Below are positions 43,990-52,931 of a stretch of DNA of 64,000 bases, piece by piece; within the stretch, counting starts at the first letter, position 1, and each line of letters begins with the position of its first letter. The stretch is from Rhodococcus sp. 06-235-1A. Its GTDB lineage: Bacteria; Actinomycetota; Actinomycetes; Mycobacteriales; Mycobacteriaceae. The stretch spans positions 310,001 to 374,000 of the forward strand of contig NZ_NOYI01000002.1 in assembly GCF_002258785.1 (NCBI RefSeq), given 5' to 3'. Made by a program: the position numbers and the translations under genes. The notes beneath the pieces were generated by a model. That model worked only from the letters and a program-made list of their open reading frames with translations. It was not told the DNA's origin and searched no databases.

Positions 43990-44334
43990 GACCGATCCTC
44001 TCGAACGTAACTGACATGCCTTCCGGTCGGTCGATACTCGAATGTCAACGACCGAACAGCTAGCAGTGATGAACTCGGCGAACAGGGGCACGACCGTACC
44101 AGGCTGCCTCGGTGCAACCACGACGGCCGGAACGACGATCGGATGCGGGGCGGGCCGTCCGCGCTACCGATCCGGACAACTATTAACGCGGTCGCACAAT
44201 CTGTGCGGGAATGGTCACGTCATCGACCAGCGGAACCGGATCGGCCGTGAAGTGCGACCTCGTGTGGTGAGTAGCGGTTCGGTGACAACAGATCAAAAGG
44301 GAAGCCCCACCACTGCGTCCTTCCCACACCACCT
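43990..44334. other. Gap, nothing identified
   Basis: About 345 bases between the YqhA gene and the decayed antitoxin. No toxin partner, RNA or repeat was recognised. The YqhA promoter should lie at the left end. Confidence 0.4.
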
Positions 44335-44580
44335 TCATTCGAGCAGTGTGAGTTCACACCGATAACCGTGCTCGAGCCGATCGATCGAATTGAGCAGTCG
44401 GCATGCGTTCTCCGGACTCTTGAGCACGGACATCAGTCCCCTTCAACGTTCGTCGCCAAGTGCCGACATCACTACAAGCTCATGGCCGGCCCGCGTGATC
44501 ACTAGTTCCGTACGCTCGTCCACGACAGGCAATCGAGTTGCCGGGCACGGAGGCCGTGGCATAGCGATCCACTGTTCGAG
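44335..44580 (-). pseudogene. YefM/Phd-like antitoxin remnant
   Basis: On the minus strand VVDERTELVITRAGHELVVM, then SALGDER and a stop, resembles the middle of YefM antitoxins (D-R-E-x-V-V-I-T-R-x-G-H-E-P-V-V). After a frame change, VLKSPENACRLLNSIDRLEH and a stop at 44335 match the helical end (L-R-S-P-x-N-A-x-R-L-L). The N-terminal DNA-binding part is not recognisable and a YoeB-type toxin was not found. It is a relic of a toxin-antitoxin pair. Confidence 0.5.
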
Positions 44581-44667
44581 TTGAGTCAGCAAGGGCAGCG
44601 GCGTCTCGTGTCTGTTGACCCGTACCTTTCAGTGGAACCCGAAGGGAACAACCGCGAGAACGTCGGT

Positions 44668-45195
44668 TCAGATGCGCGGTCGCCGTCTATGCCTTGCAAC
44701 TGCGTCTCCGTTTGCGCATCGGGTGCGGCAATAGGCCCGTCGACCGTTTCGGCTTGTGTCCACGAAAACTCGATTGCACCGGTGCGCCGAACATTCCCCC
44801 AGGCGTAGCCCACCCGCTTCTACGGTGAACAGTGCAAGTCCTCCCGCCGTCACCGCCGTCACCCGTCCTACGATGTCGTTCTCGTCCGGCGCGAAATGCA
44901 GATGCGGCCTCAATCCGTCGTGGGTGGTCAAGTACACGCCGTTCACTCCGTCAACGAGCAATGAATTGACTGCACCGCAACGGATCTCAGCATTCTCGGC
45001 AACAAACACTGCTCGCAATCGAACCGTCCAACGCCGCAGCGCCCCAGTGGTTCCGTCGTCCACAGCAGACCAGCGGATCGCGTGCTTGTTCAAGACCTCT
45101 TCGACGCGGGAGGCCTTCCAGTCGCCATCGGCAAGAAGATTCACGAGCTCGGACGCAAGTTGAACACCGGTCATGTTGTCATGGTTGAACTGCAC
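44668..45195 (-). CDS. CGNR zinc-finger (ABATE-domain) regulator
   Basis: A 175-residue protein. The C-terminal zinc finger GECSAHRCNRVFVDTSRNGR, then AYCRTRCANGDAVARHR, has the CX4C...CX3C layout of the CGNR group; the N-terminal domain (ASELVNLLADGDWKASRVEE) is the ABATE part. Such proteins are probable stress-linked DNA-binding regulators. Start is GTG at 45195 giving MQFNHDNMTG; an ATG at 45174 is an alternative. It is divergent from the AEC carrier gene with only 26 bases between starts, so it probably controls it. Confidence 0.85.
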   Translation of the reverse strand: MQFNHDNMTGVQLASELVNLLADGDWKASRVEEVLNKHAIRWSAVDDGTTGALRRWTVRLRAVFVAENAEIRCGAVNSLLVDGVNGVYLTTHDGLRPHLHFAPDENDIVGRVTAVTAGGLALFTVEAGGLRLGECSAHRCNRVFVDTSRNGRRAYCRTRCANGDAVARHRRRPRI

Positions 45196-45221
45196 AACGG
45201 CATTGCACCACAGTTCCAGGA

Positions 45222-46145
45222 GTGCATCTAGTTCTCACCGCAGTTGTCCCGATTATCGCCATCCTCGCGCTCGGCGCGGTGCTCAGACATCGTGTACTGA
45301 CCGATGACGGGCTGTGGCGTGGACTCGAGTGGCTCAGCTATCGCGTATTCACACCCTCTCTCTTCGTGGTGTCCATAGCAACAACGTCGCTCGAAGAAAT
45401 CTCTACAGGGCCGCTGGTTTTCAGCATTGCGATCCCTGTGGTCGTGGTATCAATCGCTCTCGTCGCGAGCCGGCGACTCCTGCGCGCGAACGGACCACAG
45501 CTGACGTCGCTAGTACAAGGCAGCATCCGCATCAACACTTACATCGGCCTTATTTTCGCATCGGCGTTGAACGGTACCGAGGGCGTCGCCACCTTCGCCC
45601 TCGCGGCCGCCGTGATGGTTCCGCTGGTCAATGTCATTTCTGTCACCGTCCTGTCGGTGCACGGACGCAGGGCCGGCGACCGACCCCGCTCACGCCTGTG
45701 GCGACACATCGCCGGAAACCCGCTGATCCAGGCATGTGCGCTCGGTTTGATGCTCAACATCAGCGGCGTGGGTCTACCGGAATCGATCGCGGGACCGCTG
45801 ACGATGCTTGCTCAACCCGCTTTGGTCGCCGGAACCCTGGTAGCCGGTGCTGCCGTGACACTGCGATTGTCGATACGAGACAGCGTCGACATAGCTCTCT
45901 CGTCCACCATCAAATTGATCGTGCTTCCGCTCGCGGCCGGTGCACTGGCCACTGCGGTCGGTGTGTCGCCGATTGGACTGGTCGCTGTCGTGCTCATCTG
46001 CGCTGTTCCTACGGCACCGTCGGCCTATGTCCTGGCCGCACTCATGGGTGGAGACACTCGATTGATGGCGTCCATCGCAAGTATTCAAACGGTGCTGTCG
46101 ATGGCGACGCTGCCCTTGATCCTGAATGCCACCTCAGCTTTGTGA
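45222..46145 (+). CDS. AEC-family (auxin efflux carrier-like) transporter
   Basis: A 307-residue carrier of about ten helices: LVLTAVVPIIAILALGAVLR at the start, GSIRINTYIGLIFASALNG in the middle, and ALVAGTLVAGAAVTLRL, VVLICAVPTAPSAYVLA. AEC members export or import carboxylates and related small acids; the substrate cannot be told. The GTG at 45222 is the only candidate near, though AGGA is very close to it, so translation may start poorly or from a leaderless message. Divergent from the CGNR regulator. Confidence 0.83.
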   Translation: MHLVLTAVVPIIAILALGAVLRHRVLTDDGLWRGLEWLSYRVFTPSLFVVSIATTSLEEISTGPLVFSIAIPVVVVSIALVASRRLLRANGPQLTSLVQGSIRINTYIGLIFASALNGTEGVATFALAAAVMVPLVNVISVTVLSVHGRRAGDRPRSRLWRHIAGNPLIQACALGLMLNISGVGLPESIAGPLTMLAQPALVAGTLVAGAAVTLRLSIRDSVDIALSSTIKLIVLPLAAGALATAVGVSPIGLVAVVLICAVPTAPSAYVLAALMGGDTRLMASIASIQTVLSMATLPLILNATSAL

Positions 46146-46174
46146 CAATGACGGCCTTGCATCTAGTTCGTCGC

Positions 46175-46218
46175 CGACTGCGGGGTCGAGCCGCACGACC
46201 GGATCGACCCCGCAGTCG
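46175..46218 (+). terminator. Strong hairpin after the AEC gene
   Basis: Perfect 15-base inverted arms (CGACTGCGGGGTCGA and its complement) with a 14-base loop, starting 30 bases after the AEC stop. There is no long T-tract (only TT), as is common for actinobacterial terminators. Confidence 0.65.
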
Positions 46219-46355
46219 TTCGCGCCCGGTCAGCCAATCGGGCGGATGCACATCGCTACTGTTCCGCAACCTGCAACCAAACAGTCGTTCTCGACCGCAC
46301 AGTAGTTCCCGGCCACCCGAATCGAAGGTCTCCTCGTCTAACCGGTGAGTAACTG

Positions 46356-46382
46356 GGAACTTTTTGCGCCGTTGAACGACAA
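46356..46382 (+). promoter_or_regulatory. ECF-type promoter (motif copy 1), DsbA/VKOR operon
   Basis: GGAAC at 46356-46360, a 16-base spacer beginning TTTTTG, and CGACAA at 46377-46382. It matches the shared motif GGAAC-N16/17-CGAC(A/T)A. Transcription would start near 46388-46390, after the upstream GTG at 46383, which supports the start at 46440. Confidence 0.75.
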
Positions 46383-46439
46383 GTGAGTGCTGGGCCGGAT
46401 CCAGACTCAGCATTGGCGCGACGGAGGAGGGACACATCT

Positions 46440-46976
46440 GTGGATGACGATCTCCGTGACTACCACACGATGTTCGAGTCGATAGAACGGCGCGTACTTC
46501 GCGGGGAAAGCGTGACCGCTCTCGAGCGTATCGGACTCACGCTCGGAGTCTGCGTCTCCATCGTCGGACTGTTTCTGCCGTATGTCGGGACTACCCGAGG
46601 GTGGTCCATTTTGGTCAATTCGTCGGCTGCACAGGAAGAATCGCCAAATATCATAGCGTCGCTGGCGGTGCACGCATCGGTCGTATTCTGCGTGCTGTGT
46701 TCGGCCGCAGCCCTGTACTGCTGCGCACTCCCAATTACCGTCCTCACAGCTACCGGTTGCGCAGGGGCGACGTGCCTGTTGTCGGCGACCGTGTCCTCTC
46801 ACATGTCACACACGGAGCCGTCGGGCCTATCCGGTCCGGGTCCAGGCCTGATTGCCGCAACCATCGGTGCCGCCGTTCTGGCCGGACTGTGGATGCGCGC
46901 AGCAGCACATTCCCAGTTTCAGTTCCTTCGAAAATGGCTCCGCTCGCAGAATGCTCACCACGAAAGAAAGATGTAA
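46440..46976 (+). CDS. Small polytopic membrane protein of a DsbA/VKOR operon
   Basis: A 178-residue protein with four hydrophobic helices (IGLTLGVCVSIVGLFLPYVG, SLAVHASVVFCVLCSAAALY, ITVLTATGCAGATCLLSATV and LIAATIGAAVLAGLW). GTG at 46440 is chosen because GGAGGAGGG lies just before it and the mapped-by-eye promoter excludes the GTG at 46383. Several Cys in the helices are notable beside a disulfide pathway. The function is unknown; its gene is four bases before the dsbA-like gene, so it is the first of that operon. Confidence 0.75.
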   Translation: MDDDLRDYHTMFESIERRVLRGESVTALERIGLTLGVCVSIVGLFLPYVGTTRGWSILVNSSAAQEESPNIIASLAVHASVVFCVLCSAAALYCCALPITVLTATGCAGATCLLSATVSSHMSHTEPSGLSGPGPGLIAATIGAAVLAGLWMRAAAHSQFQFLRKWLRSQNAHHERKM

Positions 46977-46980
46977 CAGC

Positions 46981-47712
46981 GTGTCGAAAGCAAACAAACA
47001 GTACAAGAACCAGATGGCCGCTGCAGAGCACAAGCGAGATGTCCAGGTGAGAATTATTCTCACTGCAGTCCTGGTCATCTTCGCTCTTGCAGTCGGGTTT
47101 TTTGTAATCCAGGGACGAGACGGCTCAGCTGACGCCGCGGCACCTAGATCCGTCACGGACAGCGGCGCTATTCGCGCAGTTTCGCCGGACGTCGAACTCA
47201 CAGAAGGAAGCGAAACGCCGAAGAGGGTCCTGACTATCTTCGAGGACTTTCAATGCCCGGTCTGCAAGAGCTTCGAAGCTGCTTTTGGAGGCACACTCGA
47301 TGAGCTTCGTACATCGGGCGTGGCGGCAATCGACTACCATCCGATCGCGATCCTCGATCGTATGTCCTCGACCAACTACTCGACGAGAGCCGCCAATGCC
47401 TCAGTCTGCGTGGCTGATTCATCGGTCGATACCTGGCTGACGTTTCATTCCTCGGCGTACGCGCAACAACCTGCCGAGGGTGGGGAGGGTCTCTCCGACG
47501 AAGCTCTCGGTGACATAGCTACAGCAGCAGGTGCGCCCGACTCGGTCCGTGGGTGCATCGAGGATGGCCAGCACGAAGACTGGGTGACGTCTTCGACGCA
47601 ATCAGTTCTCGATCGGGACATCAACGCGACACCGACTGTCCTACTCAACGGCGAAGCACTCGATTTGACCACTCCCGAGGCGCTGTCTGCAGCGGTACGC
47701 GCCATCCCGTGA
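46981..47712 (+). CDS. Membrane-anchored DsbA-like thiol oxidase
   Basis: A 243-residue protein with one anchor helix (IILTAVLVIFALAVGFFVIQ, ~residues 25-45) and a thioredoxin-fold domain outside the membrane. Active site CPVC in FEDFQCPVCKSFEAAF and the cis-proline NATPTVLLNG are present. It should form disulfides in exported proteins. GTG start at 46981; its stop overlaps the VKOR start. Actinomycetes use VKOR to re-oxidise DsbA-like proteins, and the pair here is contiguous. Its place in the copper locus suggests a role in folding or metal loading of exported cuproproteins. Confidence 0.9.
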   Translation: MSKANKQYKNQMAAAEHKRDVQVRIILTAVLVIFALAVGFFVIQGRDGSADAAAPRSVTDSGAIRAVSPDVELTEGSETPKRVLTIFEDFQCPVCKSFEAAFGGTLDELRTSGVAAIDYHPIAILDRMSSTNYSTRAANASVCVADSSVDTWLTFHSSAYAQQPAEGGEGLSDEALGDIATAAGAPDSVRGCIEDGQHEDWVTSSTQSVLDRDINATPTVLLNGEALDLTTPEALSAAVRAIP

Positions 47713-48308
47713 GTATCGGAGAGGGTATTGCGGAGATCGCCCGTCAAAGGCGGAGATCTGCTGGGCGCGCATCGAGTATGGCTCTCGTCTTGGGCGGAGC
47801 GATTGGGCTGGTTGCGTCGCTGATACTGGTAATCGAACGCTTCGAGTTGCTGATGGATCCAACCTACGTTCCGTCGTGCAGCCTCAATCCCGTCCTGTCG
47901 TGTGGATCAGTCATGACATCGACGCAAGCAGCCGTGTTCGGGTTTCCGAACCCGGTACTGGGCATACCGTCGTTTACTGTGGTGCTGGTAGCCGGCATTC
48001 TTCTGGTTGCAGAAGTGCCGCTACCCCAGTGGTTTTGGCAAGGCCTTGCGATCGGCATGACTGCGGGTGTGGTCTTCGTCCATTGGCTCATCTTTCAAAG
48101 CCTTTATCGCATCGGCGCCTTGTGCCCGTACTGCATGACGGTCTGGGCAGTGAGTGTTCCGTTGTGGGTCGTTGCCGCTTCGCATTCGTTCAGCACTGAA
48201 CCGGTGTTTCTGAGGCGGTGGAAGTGGACTTTCGTCGTGCTGTGGTTCACCGTGGTCGTTCTACTCTGCGCCGAGCGATTCTGGAGCTATTGGAGCACGC
48301 TGGTCTGA
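47709..48308 (+). CDS. Vitamin K epoxide reductase-like (VKOR) protein
   Basis: A 199-residue membrane protein with about five helices. Loop cysteines CSLNPVLSCGSVM and the quinone-site CPYC (IGALCPYCMTVWAV) are the four catalytic Cys of bacterial VKOR, which passes electrons from DsbA to quinone. GTG start at 47709 overlaps the dsbA stop by four bases (GTGA), showing translational coupling. Confidence 0.92.
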   Translation: MSIGEGIAEIARQRRRSAGRASSMALVLGGAIGLVASLILVIERFELLMDPTYVPSCSLNPVLSCGSVMTSTQAAVFGFPNPVLGIPSFTVVLVAGILLVAEVPLPQWFWQGLAIGMTAGVVFVHWLIFQSLYRIGALCPYCMTVWAVSVPLWVVAASHSFSTEPVFLRRWKWTFVVLWFTVVVLLCAERFWSYWSTLV

Positions 48309-48345
48309 TCAGCGTCGCACGCCGCGTGTGCGCCAACATGCGACG

Positions 48346-48373
48346 GGAACTTTCACCCAGGCGCATCCGACTA
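48346..48373 (+). promoter_or_regulatory. ECF-type promoter (motif copy 2), PepSY operon
   Basis: GGAAC (48346-48350), 17-base spacer beginning TTTCACC, CGACTA (48368-48373). It lies 38 bases past the VKOR stop and about 50 bases before the PepSY ATG. Confidence 0.8.
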
Positions 48374-48421
48374 CTGAGCGAAACACCGGATCTCGATGCG
48401 CACAGAAGGGGCAGTTACCCG

Positions 48422-49870
48422 ATGCCTACCGGAGAGACCTTGCGAACGTCGGGTTTCGGCACTGAGTCGTCTGCGACACCGAAACCTTCTGTGCTGTCGC
48501 AGATGCGTCCGGTAGTACTCAGACTCCACTTCTACGCCGGAATTCTGGTCGGACCATTCTTGCTGCTCGCGGCAGTTACAGGCCTGTTGTACACCATCGC
48601 CCCTCAACTCTCGGACTATGTGCACCGTCATGAACTGACAGTAGATCGAGTCGGGGCGAAAACTGTGCCACTCGGGGAGCAAGTCGACGCGGCACGCGCC
48701 GCGTATCCGGAAGGCTCGATCGCACAAATTCGGCCGCCGGTCGATGCCGAGGGGACGACGCGCGTCGTGTTGGCCGTCGATGATGTGCCCGCCGGATACG
48801 GCCGGACGGTGTTCGTCGACCCTTACACAGCGGAGGTGCGCGGAGAGCTCACTACTTATGGTGAGTGGTTGCCTGTGCGTGCGTGGATCGACGAACTGCA
48901 CCGAAATCTGCATCTGGGAGAGCTCGGTCGCAACTACAGTGAACTGGCCGCAAGTTGGCTGTGGGTGGTAGCGCTCGGGGGACTCGTGCTCTGGGTGGAC
49001 AGGGTGCGACGACCCTCGAACTCCACTGCAGCTGCCGCAAAGGCCGCGCTCATTCCTGAGTTGAAGAAGAAGGGCCGGGCACGTGCACTGTCGTGGCACG
49101 GAACTGTAGGGGTGTGGATCATCGCGGCTCTGCTGTTGTTGTCTGTCACGGGGCTGACGTGGTCTCGGTATGCGGGAGAGACGATCGGGGATGTGCGAGC
49201 TGCGTTGTCCTGGACGACCCCCTCTGTCGCGACTGCACCCGACAGCTCGGCCGGTAACAGCGTGCACCACGCGTCCGAGGCAACGCAGGGATCCGACTCG
49301 GTCATCGACAGCGGTATCGGTATCGATGGAGTCGACGTCGCCGCCCGAGCTGCAGGCTTGCGCAGTCCGATGGAGTTCGTTCCTCCGACAGTCGCTGGTC
49401 AGGCATGGAAAGTGCAAGAGGCAAAGCGTGATTGGCCGACACGCTACGACTCGGTAGCGGTCGATGCCGTGTCGGGTCATGTGACCGACAAAGTCGATTT
49501 CGCCGACTGGCCACTGATGGCCAAGATGACGAATTGGACGATCGACGCCCATATGGGCATTCTGTTCGGCGTCGTGAATCAGATTGCGTTGGCGCTTACT
49601 GCCATCGGGCTGATCGCCGTCATTCTTCGCGGCTACCGCATGTGGTGGATGCGTCGCCCGGCCCGCGCAGTGGGGGTGCGCTTCGGGACACCTGTGCCGC
49701 GCGGGAGTCTGCGGCGAATGCCTCCGCTCGCGGCGACCGTTCTTGTCGTTGTTGCGGTCGCTATCGGGTGGTATCTACCCTTGTTCGGACTGCCTCTAGC
49801 GGTTTTTGTGGGCGTGGACACCGTGCTCGGTATGCGTAACCGCATGCTTGAAAGTCGGCTGCGCGCATGA
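48422..49870 (+). CDS. PepSY-associated membrane protein
   Basis: A 482-residue protein with four to six helices (LHFYAGILVGPFLLLAAVTG, YSELAASWLWVVALGGLVLW, LSWHGTVGVWIIAALLLLSV, LALTAIGLIAVILRGYRMWW, plus two at the end) and a large exported part after the first helix. Conserved His in LHFYAG, RNLHLGELG, LSWHGTVG and DAHMGILFG probably bind haem, as in PepSY/DUF2271-type reductases and PiuB relatives. It may reduce Cu(II) or Fe(III) during uptake, as proposed for PepSY proteins near metallophore genes. The ATG at 48422 follows AAGGGGC and promoter copy 2. Confidence 0.85.
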   Translation: MPTGETLRTSGFGTESSATPKPSVLSQMRPVVLRLHFYAGILVGPFLLLAAVTGLLYTIAPQLSDYVHRHELTVDRVGAKTVPLGEQVDAARAAYPEGSIAQIRPPVDAEGTTRVVLAVDDVPAGYGRTVFVDPYTAEVRGELTTYGEWLPVRAWIDELHRNLHLGELGRNYSELAASWLWVVALGGLVLWVDRVRRPSNSTAAAAKAALIPELKKKGRARALSWHGTVGVWIIAALLLLSVTGLTWSRYAGETIGDVRAALSWTTPSVATAPDSSAGNSVHHASEATQGSDSVIDSGIGIDGVDVAARAAGLRSPMEFVPPTVAGQAWKVQEAKRDWPTRYDSVAVDAVSGHVTDKVDFADWPLMAKMTNWTIDAHMGILFGVVNQIALALTAIGLIAVILRGYRMWWMRRPARAVGVRFGTPVPRGSLRRMPPLAATVLVVVAVAIGWYLPLFGLPLAVFVGVDTVLGMRNRMLESRLRA

Positions 49871-50562
49871 TCGCCGATGCTTCGCTGCGATGGATCTGCA
49901 CTGCACTGTTCACGTTCGCCGCAGGATGGTGCCTGTTTCGCGTCGTCTCCGCCAGCGCGTCGAGTGTTCGCATCGGTCACGGGCTACATCTGTCGATGTG
50001 TACTGCAATGATTGCGATGGCATGGCCGTGGGGAGATAGCGTGCCACTACTACCGCAGGGTGTGTTCTTCAGTGCAGCGACTGTGTGGTTCACAGTGAGC
50101 GCGTTCGGTATACGCAGTGCCACCAAGAATTCGATTGCCGGTGCATCCGCTCATGGATCGATGACGAATATTTATCACGCGGTCATGATGGCCGCAATGG
50201 TATGGATGCTTGCCGTTATGGCGGGAGGGGTACCGGGCACCGTTGCCCATCATCACACAGTGGACTCAGTGCAGACCGAACTCCATTCGCATACAACAGG
50301 AATGAGCGCGGGCGCGCATGCGAATGCTGCGCCCGAACCTGCCTGGGTTTCGGCCGTCTCGCTCGCAGCGGCTTTGGCCTTCGGGGCTGCTGCAATCATA
50401 TGGTTGCATCGAATGTTCGTCGTCGATCAACAAGTAGCGATGGCTCCGGCTGGAAGACGCACGGGAGCTACGACGCTACCCGGTTCACGTCTGGAGACGG
50501 TCTCGGCGTCGAGCGAGGTGGCGATGGCTGCCGGCATGGCCATCATGTTCGGTGTGATGTGA
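49867..50562 (+). CDS. DUF5134-family membrane protein
   Basis: A 231-residue protein with six or seven helices, starting MIADASLRWICTALFTFAAG. It overlaps the PepSY stop by four bases. A His-rich stretch (HHHTVDSVQTELHSHTTG) between helices and several Met residues in MTNIYHAVMMAAMVWMLAVM suggest copper binding. The family is common in actinomycetes near CopC/CopD or copper genes; function is unknown. The DUF number is from memory of the layout. Confidence 0.8.
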   Translation: MIADASLRWICTALFTFAAGWCLFRVVSASASSVRIGHGLHLSMCTAMIAMAWPWGDSVPLLPQGVFFSAATVWFTVSAFGIRSATKNSIAGASAHGSMTNIYHAVMMAAMVWMLAVMAGGVPGTVAHHHTVDSVQTELHSHTTGMSAGAHANAAPEPAWVSAVSLAAALAFGAAAIIWLHRMFVVDQQVAMAPAGRRTGATTLPGSRLETVSASSEVAMAAGMAIMFGVM

Positions 50563-50620
50563 ACGCCAGACCAACACACGCCCGCCCGGCAGAATTCGTC
50601 CCGACGTCGAACGAGGATCT

Positions 50621-52618
50621 GTGACAACTGCATTCCGCACTCACCAGCACGCAACTCGGTCGAGATGGGCGACTGGCGTTGTCTTAGCGGTCGCCGTTGC
50701 GCTGGTCGTATCGGTTACCGCTATATCGGGCGAGAGCAGATATACGGCAACCGGGGACTCGTATCCCGGAATGTTCACGTCCGTGGCATATGTCCTGCTG
50801 CGCTTCGTTGCTGCGCTCTCCGGTGCGTGGGCGCTGGGGTCGCTGTTCTTTGCCCTGACGTGCACACGTTTCACCCGCGCTGGTCGGGTCGGACCGGATG
50901 GGTACGCGGCCCTGTCGACGGCGGGCCGCGCAGGGGTGGTCTGGCTGGTTTCCGCTGTTGCACTGATTCCCTTGTCTGCTGCCGACGCAACCGGAATCGG
51001 AATCGGAGAGGCTGTGCAGCGTGGTGTCATTGCCGATCTGATCCCTCCGAACGAGGCTCCCAAGGCGTGGATGGTCACGGCGATCGCTGCGGCGATCGTC
51101 TCGATCGTGACCCGTTTCACTTTGAACTGGGTGCCGATGGCTGTCGCTGCTGCCATAACGGCAATCGGAGTTCTCCCTGCATGGGTCATTGGCAATGCTG
51201 GTCAGGGCCCAAATCATGACATCGCCACCAGCGCAATCATTGTCGCGATTCTGGCATTGTCGATATGGACTGGTTCGACGATCAGCCTGAGGTCTCGGCT
51301 TCACCGCAATGACGGCGAGGAAGCAACCGATTCCGTAGTGGCCGTCACCCGATACGGCGCGATCGCGATCTGTGCTGCGATTCTTACGCTGAGCCTGTTC
51401 CCAGTGGTCATGATCATTGTGCTGCCCCTCGATTCAGTTCTCACGTCCTCGTACGGACGGCTTGCCATCAGCGTCGCGGTGTTGCTCCTCGGTGCATTCA
51501 TCTCGGTCACTCTCTCAGGCCGTCGCAGACGCCGGTCGAAAGAGAGCGGGCCACCTTATCTGTTGTCTGACATGGTCTCTGTGTACCTCGTCGTCGCCTG
51601 GGCCGTGATCGTCCTGATGGCTGTACAACCGGCCCCGGCATTTTTGTCGGCTCCGTCCACGGTCTATGACATCTTTCTCGGATTCGAACCGGACGGTCCC
51701 CCGTCCGTTGGTCAGTTCCTTTCTTTCTGGCGTTTCGATTTCGTCACCGGCGGGGCGGCGTTGGTATTTGCGGGGCTCTACGCGTGGGCAGTGATGTACT
51801 TGAAGAGACGCGGCGACAAGTGGCCGGTTGGGCGCGTCGTCGCCTGGATGGCAGGGTGCCTAGCGCTGTTGATAGCGACCAGTTCGGGTGTGGGCGCATA
51901 CGGATCGGCGATGTTCAGCGTGCACATGGGGGTGCACATGACGTTGAACATGTTCGTTCCGGTGCTGCTCGTCCTCGGCGGACCGATCACTCTCGCACTG
52001 AGGGCTCTGTCGCCAGTGCATGACGGCGGCATGCCTGGGCCGCGAGAATGGATCGTTCTGTTCGTACACTCGGCGCTCACACGTGTTCTCGCCAATCCCG
52101 GCGTTGCTGTCGGATTGTTCGTTCTCTCGCTCTACGCGGTCTATTTCAGTCCGATCTTCGATGAACTGGTGCGCTATCACTGGGGTCACGAACTGATGAA
52201 CATCCATTTCATCATCACCGGTTATCTCTATTATTGGGTCATCATCGGAATCGATCCGGGCCCGAAACGATTGCCCCACCTCGTTCGCCTGGCATTACTC
52301 TTCGCGGTCATGCCGTTTCACGCATTCTTCGGCATAGCCGTGATGACCATGGACCGACTGATCGGCGGAGCCTTCTATCGCTACCTGGACCTACCGTGGG
52401 TGCAGGATTTGGCAAGTGACCAACGTTTCGGAGGTGGACTGGCCTGGGCGTCGAGTGAGGTGCCACTGGTACTCGTTGTAGTCGCGCTGGTCACTCAATG
52501 GGGACGCCAGGACAGAAAAACGGAGACTCGCGAAGATCGAGCTGCCGACAACAACAACGACGACGAACTCACCGCCTACAACGCCATGTTGGCCGAATTG
52601 GCTAGAACCCGGAAGTAA
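50621..52618 (+). CDS. CopD-CtaG fusion (copper import/cytochrome oxidase assembly)
   Basis: A 665-residue membrane protein of about 16 helices. The N-terminal half resembles CopD copper-resistance/import proteins (FVAALSGAWALGSLFFALTC); the C-terminal half is a CtaG/Caa3-type assembly factor (FSVHMGVHMTLNMFVPVLLV, MNIHFIITGYLYYWVIIGID, AVMPFHAFFGIAVMTMDR) with many His/Met residues. It should bring copper through the membrane or deliver it to cytochrome oxidase. GTG start at 50621 with GAGGATC before it, 58 bases after the DUF5134 stop. The M. tuberculosis homologue (Rv0102) lies beside nrp and ctpB. Confidence 0.9.
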   Translation: MTTAFRTHQHATRSRWATGVVLAVAVALVVSVTAISGESRYTATGDSYPGMFTSVAYVLLRFVAALSGAWALGSLFFALTCTRFTRAGRVGPDGYAALSTAGRAGVVWLVSAVALIPLSAADATGIGIGEAVQRGVIADLIPPNEAPKAWMVTAIAAAIVSIVTRFTLNWVPMAVAAAITAIGVLPAWVIGNAGQGPNHDIATSAIIVAILALSIWTGSTISLRSRLHRNDGEEATDSVVAVTRYGAIAICAAILTLSLFPVVMIIVLPLDSVLTSSYGRLAISVAVLLLGAFISVTLSGRRRRRSKESGPPYLLSDMVSVYLVVAWAVIVLMAVQPAPAFLSAPSTVYDIFLGFEPDGPPSVGQFLSFWRFDFVTGGAALVFAGLYAWAVMYLKRRGDKWPVGRVVAWMAGCLALLIATSSGVGAYGSAMFSVHMGVHMTLNMFVPVLLVLGGPITLALRALSPVHDGGMPGPREWIVLFVHSALTRVLANPGVAVGLFVLSLYAVYFSPIFDELVRYHWGHELMNIHFIITGYLYYWVIIGIDPGPKRLPHLVRLALLFAVMPFHAFFGIAVMTMDRLIGGAFYRYLDLPWVQDLASDQRFGGGLAWASSEVPLVLVVVALVTQWGRQDRKTETREDRAADNNNDDELTAYNAMLAELARTRK

Positions 52619-52628
52619 GGGACAAGCA

Positions 52629-52796
52629 ATGGCTCGAGCAATCTACCTCTTCGTCCTCATCACTCTGATCGGGGCCGCAGCACTACTGGCCTCTCGCGCC
52701 ACCAGCTGGCGCGATCCACACTGGGTTGGAGTTCTCGGGATCATCACGGTTACGACTTTTTTCGCATACGAAATGGGACGCTGGGCAACAAACTGA
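52629..52796 (+). CDS. Two-helix small membrane protein (55 residues)
   Basis: Reading MARAIYLFVLITLIGAAALL, then RDPHWVGVLGIITVTTFFAY and a stop. The ATG at 52629 has AAGGGACAAGC before it and comes ten bases after the CopD-CtaG stop, so it should be translated as part of that operon. Two hydrophobic segments predict a hairpin. A copper-oxidase accessory role is plausible, not shown. Coding is supported by the spacing and the hydrophobic pattern. Confidence 0.6.
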   Translation: MARAIYLFVLITLIGAAALLASRATSWRDPHWVGVLGIITVTTFFAYEMGRWATN

Positions 52797-52931
52797 ATTC
52801 GGATAATCGTATTCCACTGTCTCAGAATTCTTCTCGGAAAGCTCCGATCGAGCCTGGATGCGGAATGTACCCAATGCGACACGGGGATCCGCGGCTCAGT
52901 GCAGACCCCGTCTTGCCTTGTTCGTCGATTG

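Noticed and set aside
44586..44813. A separate 75-residue minus-strand gene
   Set aside because: It overlaps the CGNR finger-coding region in another frame and has no recognisable motif.
46383..46439. GTG at 46383 as the start of the membrane protein
   Set aside because: It lies right after the -10 element of promoter copy 1, before the likely transcription start, whereas GTG 46440 has GGAGGAGGG before it.
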